From MWCO01 sp964488865 (GTDB taxonomy: Bacteria > Myxococcota_A > Polyangia > Polyangiales > Polyangiaceae), in NCBI GenBank assembly GCA_964488865.1, contig CAZAWR010000039.1, forward strand, positions 1-64,000: DNA of 64,000 nucleotides, read 5' to 3'. Below the pieces are notes generated by a model. That model was given only the letters and a program-made list of their open reading frames with translations, was not told the origin of the DNA and ran no database searches. Positions 41,522 through 50,523 of the stretch are shown here, one piece after another. The position numbers were made by a program, and so were the translations under genes. The stretch's first letter is position 1. The number at the start of each line of letters is the position of its first letter.

Positions 41522-42919
41522 TCAGGCGGCGGGGCTCTGGTCCTGGTTCACCGCATCCGTGCGCAAGGGCACGAGGTCCTGTTGCGGCTGAGACGCGCGC
41601 TCGGGCAGCGGCATCTCGAACCCTCGTGCTCGCGCGAGCCGCTTCACGTAGAGCCGGTAGGTGAGGTTGCCCATGAACGCGATGGGGAAGTTCAGCCCCG
41701 CCCCCACCGTGCGCTCGAAGATGTTGCGGAGCTTGAAGGTCTCCCGGTACGCCCAGCGAAACCCTTCGTACAACTCCACCGGGGACATCAGCTTCGGCCG
41801 GATGACCACCTTCATCGTGTCGTAGTCCGACCAGTCGTAGCTGAGAATGCGCTGCTCCCGGTCGAGCCGGCGGAACAGGGGCGTCCCAGGGTACGGCGTG
41901 TACAAGGAGTAGCGCGGGATGTCGATCTTCAGGTCCTGCACCTGCTCCACCGTTTGCGCGAACACGTCTGTGGTGTCGTGGTCGAAGCCGAACACGAAGC
42001 AGCCTTGCACGATGATTCCCGCCTTGCGCAGGCGCTGCATGACTTCCTTGTAGTCCGTGGGCTTGTTGAACCCCTTGGCGATGCGATTGAGCGCCTGCTG
42101 GTTGACCGACTCGAACCCCAGCAGCAGGTAATTGCACCCGCTCTTCTGCAACAGCTCGAATAGCTCCGGGTCATCCGTGATGCGCGTGGTCGCAAGCCCG
42201 CCCCACTTCTTGCGCAGCGGGATCATCGCGGTCAGAAGCTCCTTCGCGTACTCCACGTCGTCGAAGGGGCTCACGTCGTTGAGAACGAAGCGCTTCGTCG
42301 GGATCGCGCGGATGTCACGCACGACGTCGGCGACCGGCCGTCGCTGGAACTTCTTCCAGATGCCGCGTACGGAGCAGAAGTCACAGCCATGGACACAGCC
42401 GCGTGTGGCGTGCACCACGTAGGGCATCATGTAGCCGCTGCGGCGTGTGAGGTCCCAGCGGGGCGTGGGGATGCCTTCGGCCCAGTCGCTGTCCGTCTCA
42501 GGCTCGCGGTACTCGGGGGCCAGCTTGCCTGCTTCGAAGTCCGCGATGACCTGGGGCCAGGTCTTCTCCGCCATGCCGATCACCAGCGAGTCGGCGAAGG
42601 GGCGTGCCTCCTCCGGCAAGATCGTGACGTGCGCACCGCCCATCACCACGGGAATCCCGCGCCCCCGGAAGTGATCCGCCAGCGCGTAGGCACGACGTGC
42701 CGTCCCCGTGAGCGCGCTGATGCCCACCAGGTCCGCCGGGAAGTCCAAGGGGACCCTGTCCACGCTCTCGTCCACCAGCGTGTACTCGATGTCCGGCCGG
42801 TCCGGTGTCAGCGCAGCCAGCGTCGACAGCGACAGGGGCGCCTCCCGCGCCGACCTCACATGCGATCCGATGTGGAACTTGTGCATCTGGGCGTCGGCCA
42901 TGAGCAACAACACACGCAT
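41522..42919 (-). CDS. Cobalamin-binding-type radical SAM protein (paralogue 2)
   Basis: A 465-residue protein. Start ATG at MRVLLLMADAQMHKFHIGSH; the frame extends 11 codons into the upstream gene. A B12-binding-like N-domain spans about 1-130 (ADLVGISALTGTARRAYALA, VVMGGAHVTILPEEARPFAD). The radical SAM motif is TRGCVHGCDFCSVRGIW. Further shared strings are LLLGFESVNQQALNRIAKGF, GCFVFGFDHDTTD and YTPYPGTPLFRRLDRE. It begins 1 bp after the stop of the following paralogue on the same strand, so the two are co-transcribed. The substrate is unknown. Confidence 0.88.
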   Translation of the reverse strand: MRVLLLMADAQMHKFHIGSHVRSAREAPLSLSTLAALTPDRPDIEYTLVDESVDRVPLDFPADLVGISALTGTARRAYALADHFRGRGIPVVMGGAHVTILPEEARPFADSLVIGMAEKTWPQVIADFEAGKLAPEYREPETDSDWAEGIPTPRWDLTRRSGYMMPYVVHATRGCVHGCDFCSVRGIWKKFQRRPVADVVRDIRAIPTKRFVLNDVSPFDDVEYAKELLTAMIPLRKKWGGLATTRITDDPELFELLQKSGCNYLLLGFESVNQQALNRIAKGFNKPTDYKEVMQRLRKAGIIVQGCFVFGFDHDTTDVFAQTVEQVQDLKIDIPRYSLYTPYPGTPLFRRLDREQRILSYDWSDYDTMKVVIRPKLMSPVELYEGFRWAYRETFKLRNIFERTVGAGLNFPIAFMGNLTYRLYVKRLARARGFEMPLPERASQPQQDLVPLRTDAVNQDQSPAA

Positions 42920-42920
42920 C

Positions 42921-44351
42921 TCACACCTCGATCGCGGCGATGGCTGGGGCATGGCCCGTCTCTCGGACGAGGGCCGGTCTCACCCGCTCCGACGGCATCG
43001 GCAAGCTGGTCTCGAGAAGCTCGCCCTGGAACCCCAGATCCCCCAGCGGGTAGTGCTCCCGCTGCGACGCTTCTTTGCGAAGGAGCAGGTTGATGAACAG
43101 GTAGTTGCGCAGCATCTCGAGGTCCGGGGTGTTGGTCTTGCACATCCGGCGCAAGATGGACCGAGGTCCGTAGAAGTGCTTGCGCGCCTTCACGCACTCA
43201 CGCTGGATGACCTCCGGCGGCAGGCTCGAGCGGTAGGGCACCTCGCCGTACTTGTACCGGTCGTCCAGCCACCACTTGTCGTAGAGCAACCGCCCCTCCT
43301 GCTGTAGACGGTCGTACAGCGGGGTGCCCGGAAACGGCGTGCAGTGGTTGAAGGCCATCATGAAGATCTTGTTGTCGATCCCGAACTGCACCGTGTCGCG
43401 AAAGCTCTGGAGCGTGTCGTTCTCGTAGCCAAACACGAACGTGGCATACAGAAGAAGGTTGTGCTCGTGCAGACGACGCACCGCCTCCGCTGCACCCCCA
43501 CGGGCCGTGTTGAACCCCTTGTTCATCGACTTCAGGTTCTCGTCGTTCAAGGACTCGAACCCGATCAGTACCCCCAAGCACCCCGAGCGCTTCATCAATG
43601 CGAGCAGCTCCCGGTCGTACGTCATGTTGATCGAGGCCTGGCTCACCCACCGGATCTTGAGCGGGATCAGCGCCTCGAACAGCTCCTTGGCCTTGTCGAG
43701 ATGCGCCACGATGTTGTCGTCCACGAAGAAGAACAGCTTGTGCTTGCGCTTCAGCTGCCGAATCTCATCGACGATCACCTGCGGGTCCCGCATCGTCTGC
43801 GTCGCCGCGAACCCCGTCTGAATCGCGCAAAACTCGCAGTGCTGCGTGCATCCCCGGCCCGCCTCCACCAGTCCAAACTTCAGGTAGTTCTTCTTCCCGA
43901 AGATCGTTCGGTCCGGCATCGTCTTCGAGATGTCCGGGCGACGCGTCGTCCGGTACACGCGCTTCATCTCGCCTCGCTCGAAGTCTCGCACCAGCTGCGG
44001 CCAGGTCTCCTCCGCTTCCCCCACCACCACCGATTCGGCATAGTGCAGCACCTCGTTGGGAAGCAGCGTCGGGTGGAATCCCCCCATGACGACCGGCACG
44101 CCGCGCCGGCGATACTCCGTCGCGATCTGGTACGCACGCTTTGCCGTGTACGTCTCCACCGTGATCGCCACGAGGTCGGCGGGGTCGTCGTACGGGATCG
44201 GCTCCATACGATCATCCCAGAACGTGATGTCGACCCCTGGCGGCGTCAGCCCCGCGACCTGCGCGGCCGGCAGCGGCTCCATCTGCCAGGACCGAACGTA
44301 CGACTTGCCAGGCCGACGGCCCATGCACGGGTAGATCAACGTGAGCTTCAC
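42921..44351 (-). CDS. Cobalamin-binding-type radical SAM protein (paralogue 3)
   Basis: A 476-residue protein. The GTG start of VKLTLIYPCMGRRPGKSYVR is supported by a good ribosome site (AAGGAGAACCC). The radical SAM motif is AGRGCTQHCEFCAIQTGF. It shares LIGFESLNDENLKSMNKGFN, ATFVFGYENDTLQSF and TPFPGTPLYDRLQQEGRLLY with the other two. The C-terminal third differs (GPRSILRRMCKTNTPDLEML), which suggests a different substrate. It is separated from the SDR upstream by 73 bp. Class B-type, likely C-methylation or complex lipid/natural-product chemistry. Confidence 0.88.
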   Translation of the reverse strand: MKLTLIYPCMGRRPGKSYVRSWQMEPLPAAQVAGLTPPGVDITFWDDRMEPIPYDDPADLVAITVETYTAKRAYQIATEYRRRGVPVVMGGFHPTLLPNEVLHYAESVVVGEAEETWPQLVRDFERGEMKRVYRTTRRPDISKTMPDRTIFGKKNYLKFGLVEAGRGCTQHCEFCAIQTGFAATQTMRDPQVIVDEIRQLKRKHKLFFFVDDNIVAHLDKAKELFEALIPLKIRWVSQASINMTYDRELLALMKRSGCLGVLIGFESLNDENLKSMNKGFNTARGGAAEAVRRLHEHNLLLYATFVFGYENDTLQSFRDTVQFGIDNKIFMMAFNHCTPFPGTPLYDRLQQEGRLLYDKWWLDDRYKYGEVPYRSSLPPEVIQRECVKARKHFYGPRSILRRMCKTNTPDLEMLRNYLFINLLLRKEASQREHYPLGDLGFQGELLETSLPMPSERVRPALVRETGHAPAIAAIEV

Positions 44352-44424
44352 CGGGTTCTCCTTGCCAGCGCGCGCCTTGACGCCCGGACGGGAACCCCAT
44401 AGCACCTTTCGTGAAGAGTCAACC

Positions 44425-45261
44425 TCAGGTTTCCAGCGCCTCGAACCACTCCTTGGCCCGACGCACCGCGGATTCGTCCGCACGGGGCACGTTCCGCAGC
44501 ATCTCCTCGTCGCGCGCGTCCACGAAGTGACCGGACAACGACAAAGGAGCTTCGCACAGCAGCCACACCAGCGCGTTCGCCGCGTCGACGGGATGCAGCA
44601 GGGCACCCTGGTTCTTCAGGTCTTGGAACTTTGCGACGTCGGGGAACTGGCTCGGAGGCGTGTCCCGGATGGTGCGCTGCATGCGCGTCTCGATGATGCC
44701 CGGGGCGACCGCAACCACACTCGTGCTTGCGTCGGACTCCGCGGAAGCCACTTCCGTCAGTAGGTTCACGGCGGCCTTGGAGGCGCAGTAGGCGCCCCAG
44801 CTTCGATAGCCGTGCGTGGCGGCCCCGGACGAAATGTTGACGATGCGCAGAGGATGCCCCGGGGCCCTATGCGCCAGCGCTTGCCGGATGCCCACGAGCA
44901 CCCCTGTCACGTTCGTCCTCATGTGCGATTCGAAAGCCGCGATCTCGATCTTGTCGATCGGGCCGATCGGCTCGAGCACGCCCGCGTTGTTCAGCATGCC
45001 TTCGATCGGGCCCATCTGCGCAGCCATGCCCAGGGCGTGCGTCATCGCCACTTCGTCCGCCACGTCACAGGCGTGATGCTCGACCGTGGCCCCCTGACCT
45101 TTCAAGAACGCGGTCACGCGCTGCAGCTCAGAAGCTCCTCTTGCCGTCAGGAACGTCGACGTTTGGTAGGCCGCCAGCAGGCACGCCACACCAAGCCCTA
45201 CGCCTCGGCTCGCTCCAGTGATCACGATGACGGGTTTGGCCTGGTTACGTTCGGAACTCAT
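44425..45261 (-). CDS. Short-chain dehydrogenase/reductase
   Basis: A 278-residue protein. Start ATG at MSSERNQAKPVIVITGASRG. NAD(P)-binding TGASRGVGLG, NNAGVLEP, Ser (SSGAA) and YxxxK in YCASKAAVNLL are present. It is upstream of the radical SAM pair on the same strand and may provide an oxidoreductase step in the same pathway. It is divergent from the glycosidase-like gene with 83 bp between them. Confidence 0.9.
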   Translation of the reverse strand: MSSERNQAKPVIVITGASRGVGLGVACLLAAYQTSTFLTARGASELQRVTAFLKGQGATVEHHACDVADEVAMTHALGMAAQMGPIEGMLNNAGVLEPIGPIDKIEIAAFESHMRTNVTGVLVGIRQALAHRAPGHPLRIVNISSGAATHGYRSWGAYCASKAAVNLLTEVASAESDASTSVVAVAPGIIETRMQRTIRDTPPSQFPDVAKFQDLKNQGALLHPVDAANALVWLLCEAPLSLSGHFVDARDEEMLRNVPRADESAVRRAKEWFEALET

Positions 45262-45344
45262 GGGCGAGCACTCGTAGCGTCCGATGCGCCGAAGATCCAT
45301 GACGTTGCACTCGCGCCCCGACCGATTCGTGCCACAATGCGGGC

Positions 45345-47288
45345 GTGCCCGAGTTTCCTGCAGGTCTGGCGCTGGCTGCGTTCCTCGCGGTGGGGCTCTC
45401 CTCCCGTGTGGCCCTGGCCGCGGGCGTCGATAACGTCACTGCGGAGGCGACCACCGTCCGGCAAGGCGAACGCTTCCAGGCTCGCGTCTCCCTTGACCGC
45501 GCCTACGACAATCCCTTCGACCCGGCCCTGATCACAGTCGACGCCCTGATCGCAACACCCAGTGGAGACCTGCATCGTTTGCCCGCCTACTGGGACCGCG
45601 ACACCTCCCGCTCTCTGATCGACGGGCGCGAGGTGATCGTCGCCGCCGGCCCAGGCTCCTTTCGTATTCGCTACGCTCCCATGGAGCTCGGGCGGCACGA
45701 AGTCTCCGTCGTGGCCCGCGACCCGGAAGGCCAGGACGTCGCGGCTACCTTGGTCTTCGACGTGGTTCCTGGGGCCGAAAGAGGGTTTGTTCGCGTCGAC
45801 CCCTCCGACCCCAGGGCTCTCTCCCACGACGACGGCACGCCTTACGTTCCCGTGGGCGCGAACCTCTGCTGGTCGACGGACCCCTCGGCTGGCTACGACT
45901 TCGAGGCCTATTTGGCGTCCCTGGCCGCAGCAGGGGGCACATGGACGCGGCTCTGGATGACCCACTTCGGGGAAGGGTGGACCCTGGAGTGGGGCTCTGA
46001 CCACCCGTCGGGGTACTATGCCGGGCTCGGGCGCTACAGCGTGGAAGTCGCGAGCCGCCTGGATCGGGTCTTCTCGCTGGCAGAGACGCTGGGGATCGCG
46101 ATCCAGCTCGTGCTCTGGCAGCACAGTCAGCTCGAGGCGGACACCTGGTCGAGCTGGGATCAGAACCCCTACAACGCGGCCAACGACGGCCCCTGCGACG
46201 ACAGCGAGTGTTTCTTCTTGAACCCCGAAGCCCTCGAGCTGTCCCGCCGGAGGTTGCGCTACCTCGTGGCACGCTACGGAGCCTACCGCTCCCTGCTCGC
46301 CTGGGAGATCATGAACGAGCTCGATGGCGTCCACGCGCCTGTCGCTGTGGTTACGGCGTGGAACGAGGATCGCGCGCGTGACCTGCGCTCTCTCGACCCG
46401 CACCGGCACCTCGTGACCACGAGCGTCATGGTGCGACCGTCCCTCGCCCCCGCGCGCCTCTTCGACTCGGACGCGTACGACATCGTTCAAGCCCACGCGT
46501 ATGGCGGAGCGCTCTGGTTCAACCTCCCGAAAGACGCGCAGGCCATGCGAGACCATGGCAAGCCCGCCATCTTCGCCGAGTTCGGGCTCGATTACCTCGG
46601 CGAGCTGCAGAACCAGGACGTGGAAGGCCTGCACCTCGCCGAAGGCTCCTGGATCGCGCTCTCCAGCGGAGTGTGGGGAGGAGCCATGTCCTGGTGGTGG
46701 GACTCGTACCTGCGACCCTTCGACCTCTGGCATACCCAGCGCGGCGTCGCTTCCTTCGTCCAGTCCTTCGACCTCCGAGGCATGCACGAACCCCTCGGCG
46801 AAGACGTGACCGCTGTGGCCGGCGAGACCGACCTCGACGTCTTCGGCCGCAAGGGGACGACGGGTGCCATGATCTACCTCCGCCATCCCGACGCACGCTG
46901 GGAGATCGCGTCGAAGGCAGGCATGCCGAGCGTGCAGGGAGCGAGCCTTCGCGTTCCCTGCGACCCCGGCGCGGTTTGCTCCGTCCGCGCGTTCGAGACC
47001 ACCGGCGGAACCGTCGTCGCGGACTGGGTCCACGTCGTGGGCAATGCGGATGGCTTGGCCTCCGTCGCCCTGCCTGCCTTCGTGGGGGCCCTCGCGCTCG
47101 AAGTGCGCCCCTCCTCGCCCGACCCGTCGATGCCCACCGTCCATGCGGCGGGAGGTTGCCGTGCGGCGACGGGCCCGGTGCAGCGCGCCTCCTGGCCGTG
47201 GTGGATCGCAGCTGGCCTTGCGCTTGCGATTCAGACGCGCCGAAGGCCTCCCCGACGTCGTGTTCCGGCGGTATCTTGTGACCCATGA
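45345..47288 (+). CDS. Secreted glycoside-hydrolase-like protein with MYXO-CTERM-type tail
   Basis: A 647-residue protein, GTG start followed by a signal peptide (LALAAFLAVGLSSRVALAAG). Residues 30-130 form a DUF5060-type beta sandwich (TTVRQGERFQARVSLDRAYD). A TIM-barrel glycosidase-like domain follows with GTPYVPVGANLCWS, the acid/base-type AWEIMNELDG and the nucleophile-type IFAEFGLDYLG (clan GH-A pattern). The end has GGCRAATGPV, a transmembrane segment (WIAAGLALAIQ) and an Arg-rich tail, like the MYXO-CTERM anchor. It may act on an extracellular glycan. The substrate is unknown. Confidence 0.8.
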   Translation: MPEFPAGLALAAFLAVGLSSRVALAAGVDNVTAEATTVRQGERFQARVSLDRAYDNPFDPALITVDALIATPSGDLHRLPAYWDRDTSRSLIDGREVIVAAGPGSFRIRYAPMELGRHEVSVVARDPEGQDVAATLVFDVVPGAERGFVRVDPSDPRALSHDDGTPYVPVGANLCWSTDPSAGYDFEAYLASLAAAGGTWTRLWMTHFGEGWTLEWGSDHPSGYYAGLGRYSVEVASRLDRVFSLAETLGIAIQLVLWQHSQLEADTWSSWDQNPYNAANDGPCDDSECFFLNPEALELSRRRLRYLVARYGAYRSLLAWEIMNELDGVHAPVAVVTAWNEDRARDLRSLDPHRHLVTTSVMVRPSLAPARLFDSDAYDIVQAHAYGGALWFNLPKDAQAMRDHGKPAIFAEFGLDYLGELQNQDVEGLHLAEGSWIALSSGVWGGAMSWWWDSYLRPFDLWHTQRGVASFVQSFDLRGMHEPLGEDVTAVAGETDLDVFGRKGTTGAMIYLRHPDARWEIASKAGMPSVQGASLRVPCDPGAVCSVRAFETTGGTVVADWVHVVGNADGLASVALPAFVGALALEVRPSSPDPSMPTVHAAGGCRAATGPVQRASWPWWIAAGLALAIQTRRRPPRRRVPAVSCDP

Positions 47289-47773
47289 GGCAAGCTCTCC
47301 CTCTTCTGATTGCCGCCCTCGCAGCCTCCGCGTGCGACCAGCCGACCCAGCCTCCTGGTGCTTCCCCCACCGCTTCCGCCGCGACCGGCCGTGTGGAAAT
47401 CGTGCCCGTCGCGCAGGAGGTTGCTGATGCGCGCACCTTGATCCGGACGGAGCGAGAGCGCGCCATGCGCGAAGGGCGCGACCTCATCGTGTACGTGGGC
47501 GCCCCTTGGTGTGAGCCCTGTCAACGGTTCCACGACGCTGCCGCGAAGGGAGAGCTGGACCAGCGGTTCCCGACGCTGCGCCTGGTCGAGTTCGACCGCG
47601 ACCGACACGAATCGGCCTTGCGAGAGGCCGGCTGCCTGTCGGAGCTGATCCCCCTGTTCGCCAAACCCACTGAGGATGGCCGGTGCTCGGAAACCCGCGT
47701 GCAGGGCGGCATCAAGGGCGATGGCGCCGTGGGGTTCATCGTGCCCCGGCTCGAGAAGATGATGAAGATGTGA
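47285..47773 (+). CDS. Thioredoxin-fold lipoprotein
   Basis: A 162-residue protein. Lipobox ALAASACDQP. The thioredoxin motif is YVGAPWCEPCQRFHD (CxxC). The rest (RLVEFDRDRHESALREAG) agrees with a DsbD-gamma or thioredoxin-like fold. It overlaps the previous gene by ATGA and is probably co-transcribed with it. It probably keeps envelope thiols in order. Confidence 0.85.
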   Translation: MRQALPLLIAALAASACDQPTQPPGASPTASAATGRVEIVPVAQEVADARTLIRTERERAMREGRDLIVYVGAPWCEPCQRFHDAAAKGELDQRFPTLRLVEFDRDRHESALREAGCLSELIPLFAKPTEDGRCSETRVQGGIKGDGAVGFIVPRLEKMMKM

Positions 47774-48247
47774 TTACCGCGCTCCCATCGCGCGAACCTC
47801 CACGATGTCGTCTGCCACCAACCGTGCCTCGAGGTGCGCGCTGGCGAGCACGGCGCGGAAAGCCCCTTCCAAGGAAACGTCCCGAAGGTCGACCGACACC
47901 TTGCGAGAGCCCACCTCGCTCACGACCACCACGTTGAACCGACCCATGTCCGCCAGCATGCGGAGGGTGTCGTCCACGGGAGCTTGGTGCAGCGAAAGGT
48001 TCCTCACTCGCCGGCCGCTACGTCGCAATAACCGCCCCACGGGATCCGGCTCTGCAGGTGCTTCGATCCGCACCGTCTCGCGCGGAGGCACGGTCATGGC
48101 CGTGGTCGTCGGGGTTGCGGACGGATGGGACCATGCTGGCGTTTCCACGTCGTTGGCGGTTGGGCAGGTCGGCTCTTGCGATTCGCTCGCTCCGCCGCAG
48201 GCGAACCCGAGTGCGAGGGCGGCCAAGGGGAGCGGTGACCGGGTCAT
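47774..48247 (-). CDS. Lipoprotein with STN (secretin/TonB short N-terminal) domain
   Basis: A 157-residue protein. Start MTRSPLPLAALALGFACGGA with lipobox GFACGG. Residues 92-150 form an STN domain: VRNLSLHQAPVDDTLRMLAD, then VSVDLRDVSLEGAFRAVLAS and ADDIVEVRAM. STN domains guide secretins or TonB receptors, but no secretin is in the window. It converges on the thioredoxin gene; the stops are adjacent. Confidence 0.75.
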   Translation of the reverse strand: MTRSPLPLAALALGFACGGASESQEPTCPTANDVETPAWSHPSATPTTTAMTVPPRETVRIEAPAEPDPVGRLLRRSGRRVRNLSLHQAPVDDTLRMLADMGRFNVVVVSEVGSRKVSVDLRDVSLEGAFRAVLASAHLEARLVADDIVEVRAMGAR

Positions 48248-48362
48248 GCGGAGGAGTTTGCGACGCGGGGAGCTACGTTGCAAGAAGACGGGCGCGTGAC
48301 GCGCGGAGCGCCGCGGTCCGATCCGGGCACGAGCATGGTGGTCGTCCGGGGATGCACGCTGT

Positions 48363-49046
48363 TCAACAGCCGATGAACCAGATCGCGGCGATGCTGACGA
48401 TCACGCCGAGGCCGCCCACGGCTCCGGCGCCGATGGTGCTCCAGAGCACGGGCTGACCGGTCTTCGGGTCCAGAGGCTTGCCGACGACAGCCATCCACCC
48501 TCCGACGAGCAGCAGAGGGAAGGCGAAGAAGAGCGCCTTGGGATAGAACTCCTCGCTGCTCCACAACGTGTAGGCGTTCAGCGCCAGGAGCAGAAAGCCG
48601 AGCCCCACCAGTCCGACCCCGCCGAGGCGGGGTTTGACGTGGTCCGTCTTGAAAGCGACGGACTGTCCGGGCGTTGCCATGAGGGCTGGATTGAGGGTGG
48701 CTGGACCTCCGCCGGCAGGACCGAAGGCCTGCCCAATGGGAGCGCCGAAAGCCTGCGGCGGTCGTCCCGCCGGAGCGCCGAAGGCTTGGGGCGGTGGTCC
48801 CGGGGGGGCGCCGAAAGCCTGGGGCGGGGGTCTCGGCGGAGCGCCGAAGGCTCCGGGAGACGGTGGGGGAGGCGCCGGTTGTGGATAAGGCTGGAGGGTT
48901 GGCTGCGGCGGCCCCGCCTGCGGACGAGGTTGCTGCTGATAGGGAGATGCCCCCTGCGGCTGCCTGGGGTACTGTCCGTATCCGGATGGTTGGGGGCCAA
49001 AAGGCCCTCCCTGCCCGGGCGGCGATCCTTGTCCTGGTGGTTGCAT
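48363..49046 (-). CDS. Pro/Gly-rich membrane protein
   Basis: A 227-residue protein. Start ATG at MQPPGQGSPPGQGGPFGPQP. The N-terminal half is Pro/Gly/Gln-rich with PPQAFGAP repeats. Three transmembrane helices follow (VGLVGLGFLLLALNAY, ALFFAFPLLLVGGWMAVV, AVGGLGVIVSIAAIWFIGC). No known family is recognised. Confidence 0.7.
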   Translation of the reverse strand: MQPPGQGSPPGQGGPFGPQPSGYGQYPRQPQGASPYQQQPRPQAGPPQPTLQPYPQPAPPPPSPGAFGAPPRPPPQAFGAPPGPPPQAFGAPAGRPPQAFGAPIGQAFGPAGGGPATLNPALMATPGQSVAFKTDHVKPRLGGVGLVGLGFLLLALNAYTLWSSEEFYPKALFFAFPLLLVGGWMAVVGKPLDPKTGQPVLWSTIGAGAVGGLGVIVSIAAIWFIGC

Positions 49047-49084
49047 CGCTCGACCTCTCGGTGGAGAGTGGAGTCCCCAATCTA

Positions 49085-49180
49085 CAATTTCCCTGGTCCG
49101 TCGCGCCACCGCCCTTCGCAACCCATCACCGGCAAACCGCCACCTCACACGTCATGTCGGCTGGGCAGTCCCCGTTCGCC
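49085..49180 (-). pseudogene. Truncated 3' remnant of a lipoprotein gene (direct repeat copy A)
   Basis: On the minus strand the codons ANGDCPADMTCEVAVCR then a stop (49126-49180) match the end of the lipoprotein at 50466-51260 (NGADCPGDMTCEVAVCR). The similarity runs 41 bp beyond the stop. About 90% identity by eye. No upstream coding part is present. Confidence 0.75.
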
Positions 49181-49210
49181 TTCAGCTCTCAAGTACCCCC
49201 GAGCGCGAAG

Positions 49211-49241
49211 TTGAACGAGTTTCCCTTTTCCAGAAAATAAT
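49211..49241 (+). promoter_or_regulatory. AT-rich promoter-like element before the Cys-rich lipoprotein
   Basis: TTGAAC (49211-49216) and AATAAT (49236-49241) are spaced by 19 nt in an unusually AT-rich stretch for this genome, about 30 bp upstream of the start at 49273. The ribosome site AAGGAG lies near 49260. Confidence 0.35.
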
Positions 49242-49272
49242 CTAAACTGGCGTCCACTCAAGGAGAACGTCC

Positions 49273-50370
49273 ATGCGTTGTTCATTGATCTGTGGCGCGA
49301 TCGTGGTGGGGCTCCTCGCGGCTTGCAGCAGTGACGAGTCCGGCCCAGCCACTGCGGCACCCAGCACCGGAGGTGCCGCGGGCGACGCGGGCGGCGCGGG
49401 GGCTGATGCGGGAGGCAATGCCGGTGAGAGCGGCGGTGCAGGCACCGCAGGCACGGGCGGCCATGCGGGCGAGGCCGGCTCAGGGCCTCCGGCCGGTGAA
49501 GTGGAGGCCTGCGAAGCGTACTGGGGGGAGGTGTGCGCCGCCTATGAGAAGTGCGTGCCCATGATGCTCTACATGACGTTTCCCGATGTGGCCTCATGCG
49601 TCAATCTCATGACTGATCGGTGCGTGGATTACGTGTTCACGGAGGGAAGCAATACGACACCGCAACAGTTCCAGGCCTGCGCCGATGCCGCGGCCCCAAT
49701 CATGGCCGACTGCGGGGCATTCGAGGACTGGCTCGTGTGGGGCACCACGACGGTTGCGGCCTGCGATGCTCCTCCCGGGCAACTGGCGGACGGCGCAGCG
49801 TGCTCGACCAGCAATCAGTGTGTGACCTCGCACTGCTCCGTTCCGCCGGGCTCCACCTGCGGTTCGTGCACGAAGCTTCTGGACGAAGGCGGAGACTGCA
49901 CCTCGGGTGACTGCAAGGGGGGCCTGGTGTGCACGTCCGGCGTGTGCACGAAGATGCCCGGGCTGGGCGATGCCTGCTCGTACTCCAACGCGTGCGGCCC
50001 CAAGCTTGCCTGCATCCAGAGCAAGTGCGTGGACCACGCCGACGTGGGTGAATCCTGCACGCCTACCCCCCAAAACGACCATTGCCGGTTCACCGGCTGG
50101 TGCAACACCGACACCAACACATGCGAGCCCTACGGTACCAGCGCGAAGGACGCGGAGCCCTGCGGCATTCTCGGCGCATCGATCGAGTACTGCGCTCCGG
50201 GCTTCATCTGCAGGATCTCGAACAAGAACACGTTCACGGGCACCTGCGAGCCTCGTCGGAAGCTCGGCGAGACGTGCGAGGAATTGTACGCGGTGGGCGG
50301 GAACTGCTACGAGCTGGCGTCGTGCGTGGAAGGCACTTGCCAGACGGTGGACCCGCACACCTGTGAATAG
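49273..50370 (+). CDS. Cys-rich surface lipoprotein
   Basis: A 365-residue protein. Lipobox GLLAACSSD. Residues 25-75 are a Gly/Ala-rich linker (GGAAGDAGGAGADAGGNAG). The mature part has many Cys in short loops (DGAACSTSNQCVTSHCSVPP, GLVCTSGVCTKMPGLGDACS), resembling myxobacterial EGF-like or disulphide-rich adhesion proteins. It is flanked by the direct repeat copies A and B. Confidence 0.75.
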   Translation: MRCSLICGAIVVGLLAACSSDESGPATAAPSTGGAAGDAGGAGADAGGNAGESGGAGTAGTGGHAGEAGSGPPAGEVEACEAYWGEVCAAYEKCVPMMLYMTFPDVASCVNLMTDRCVDYVFTEGSNTTPQQFQACADAAAPIMADCGAFEDWLVWGTTTVAACDAPPGQLADGAACSTSNQCVTSHCSVPPGSTCGSCTKLLDEGGDCTSGDCKGGLVCTSGVCTKMPGLGDACSYSNACGPKLACIQSKCVDHADVGESCTPTPQNDHCRFTGWCNTDTNTCEPYGTSAKDAEPCGILGASIEYCAPGFICRISNKNTFTGTCEPRRKLGETCEELYAVGGNCYELASCVEGTCQTVDPHTCE

Positions 50371-50424
50371 CTGGTTCCCGGACCGATTCGAAGCAGCGCG
50401 CTGCGCGGCATTCCGGGCGAACGC

Positions 50425-50523
50425 CAATTCCCCCGGCCCGTCGCGCTACCGCCCTTCGCAACCCCTCACCGGCAAACCGCCACCTCACACGTCATGTCGC
50501 CCGGGCAGTCCGCCCCGTTCGCC
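50425..50523 (-). repeat. Direct repeat copy B, 3' end of the lipoprotein gene
   Basis: Homologous to 49085-49180, covering the last 18 codons of the lipoprotein gene and 41 bp past its stop. It indicates that this end was duplicated. Confidence 0.8.

Noticed and set aside
45345..47288. Confirmed endoglucanase
   Set aside because: Only a GH-A-like TIM barrel with plausible Glu pair was seen by eye; the substrate class cannot be fixed.
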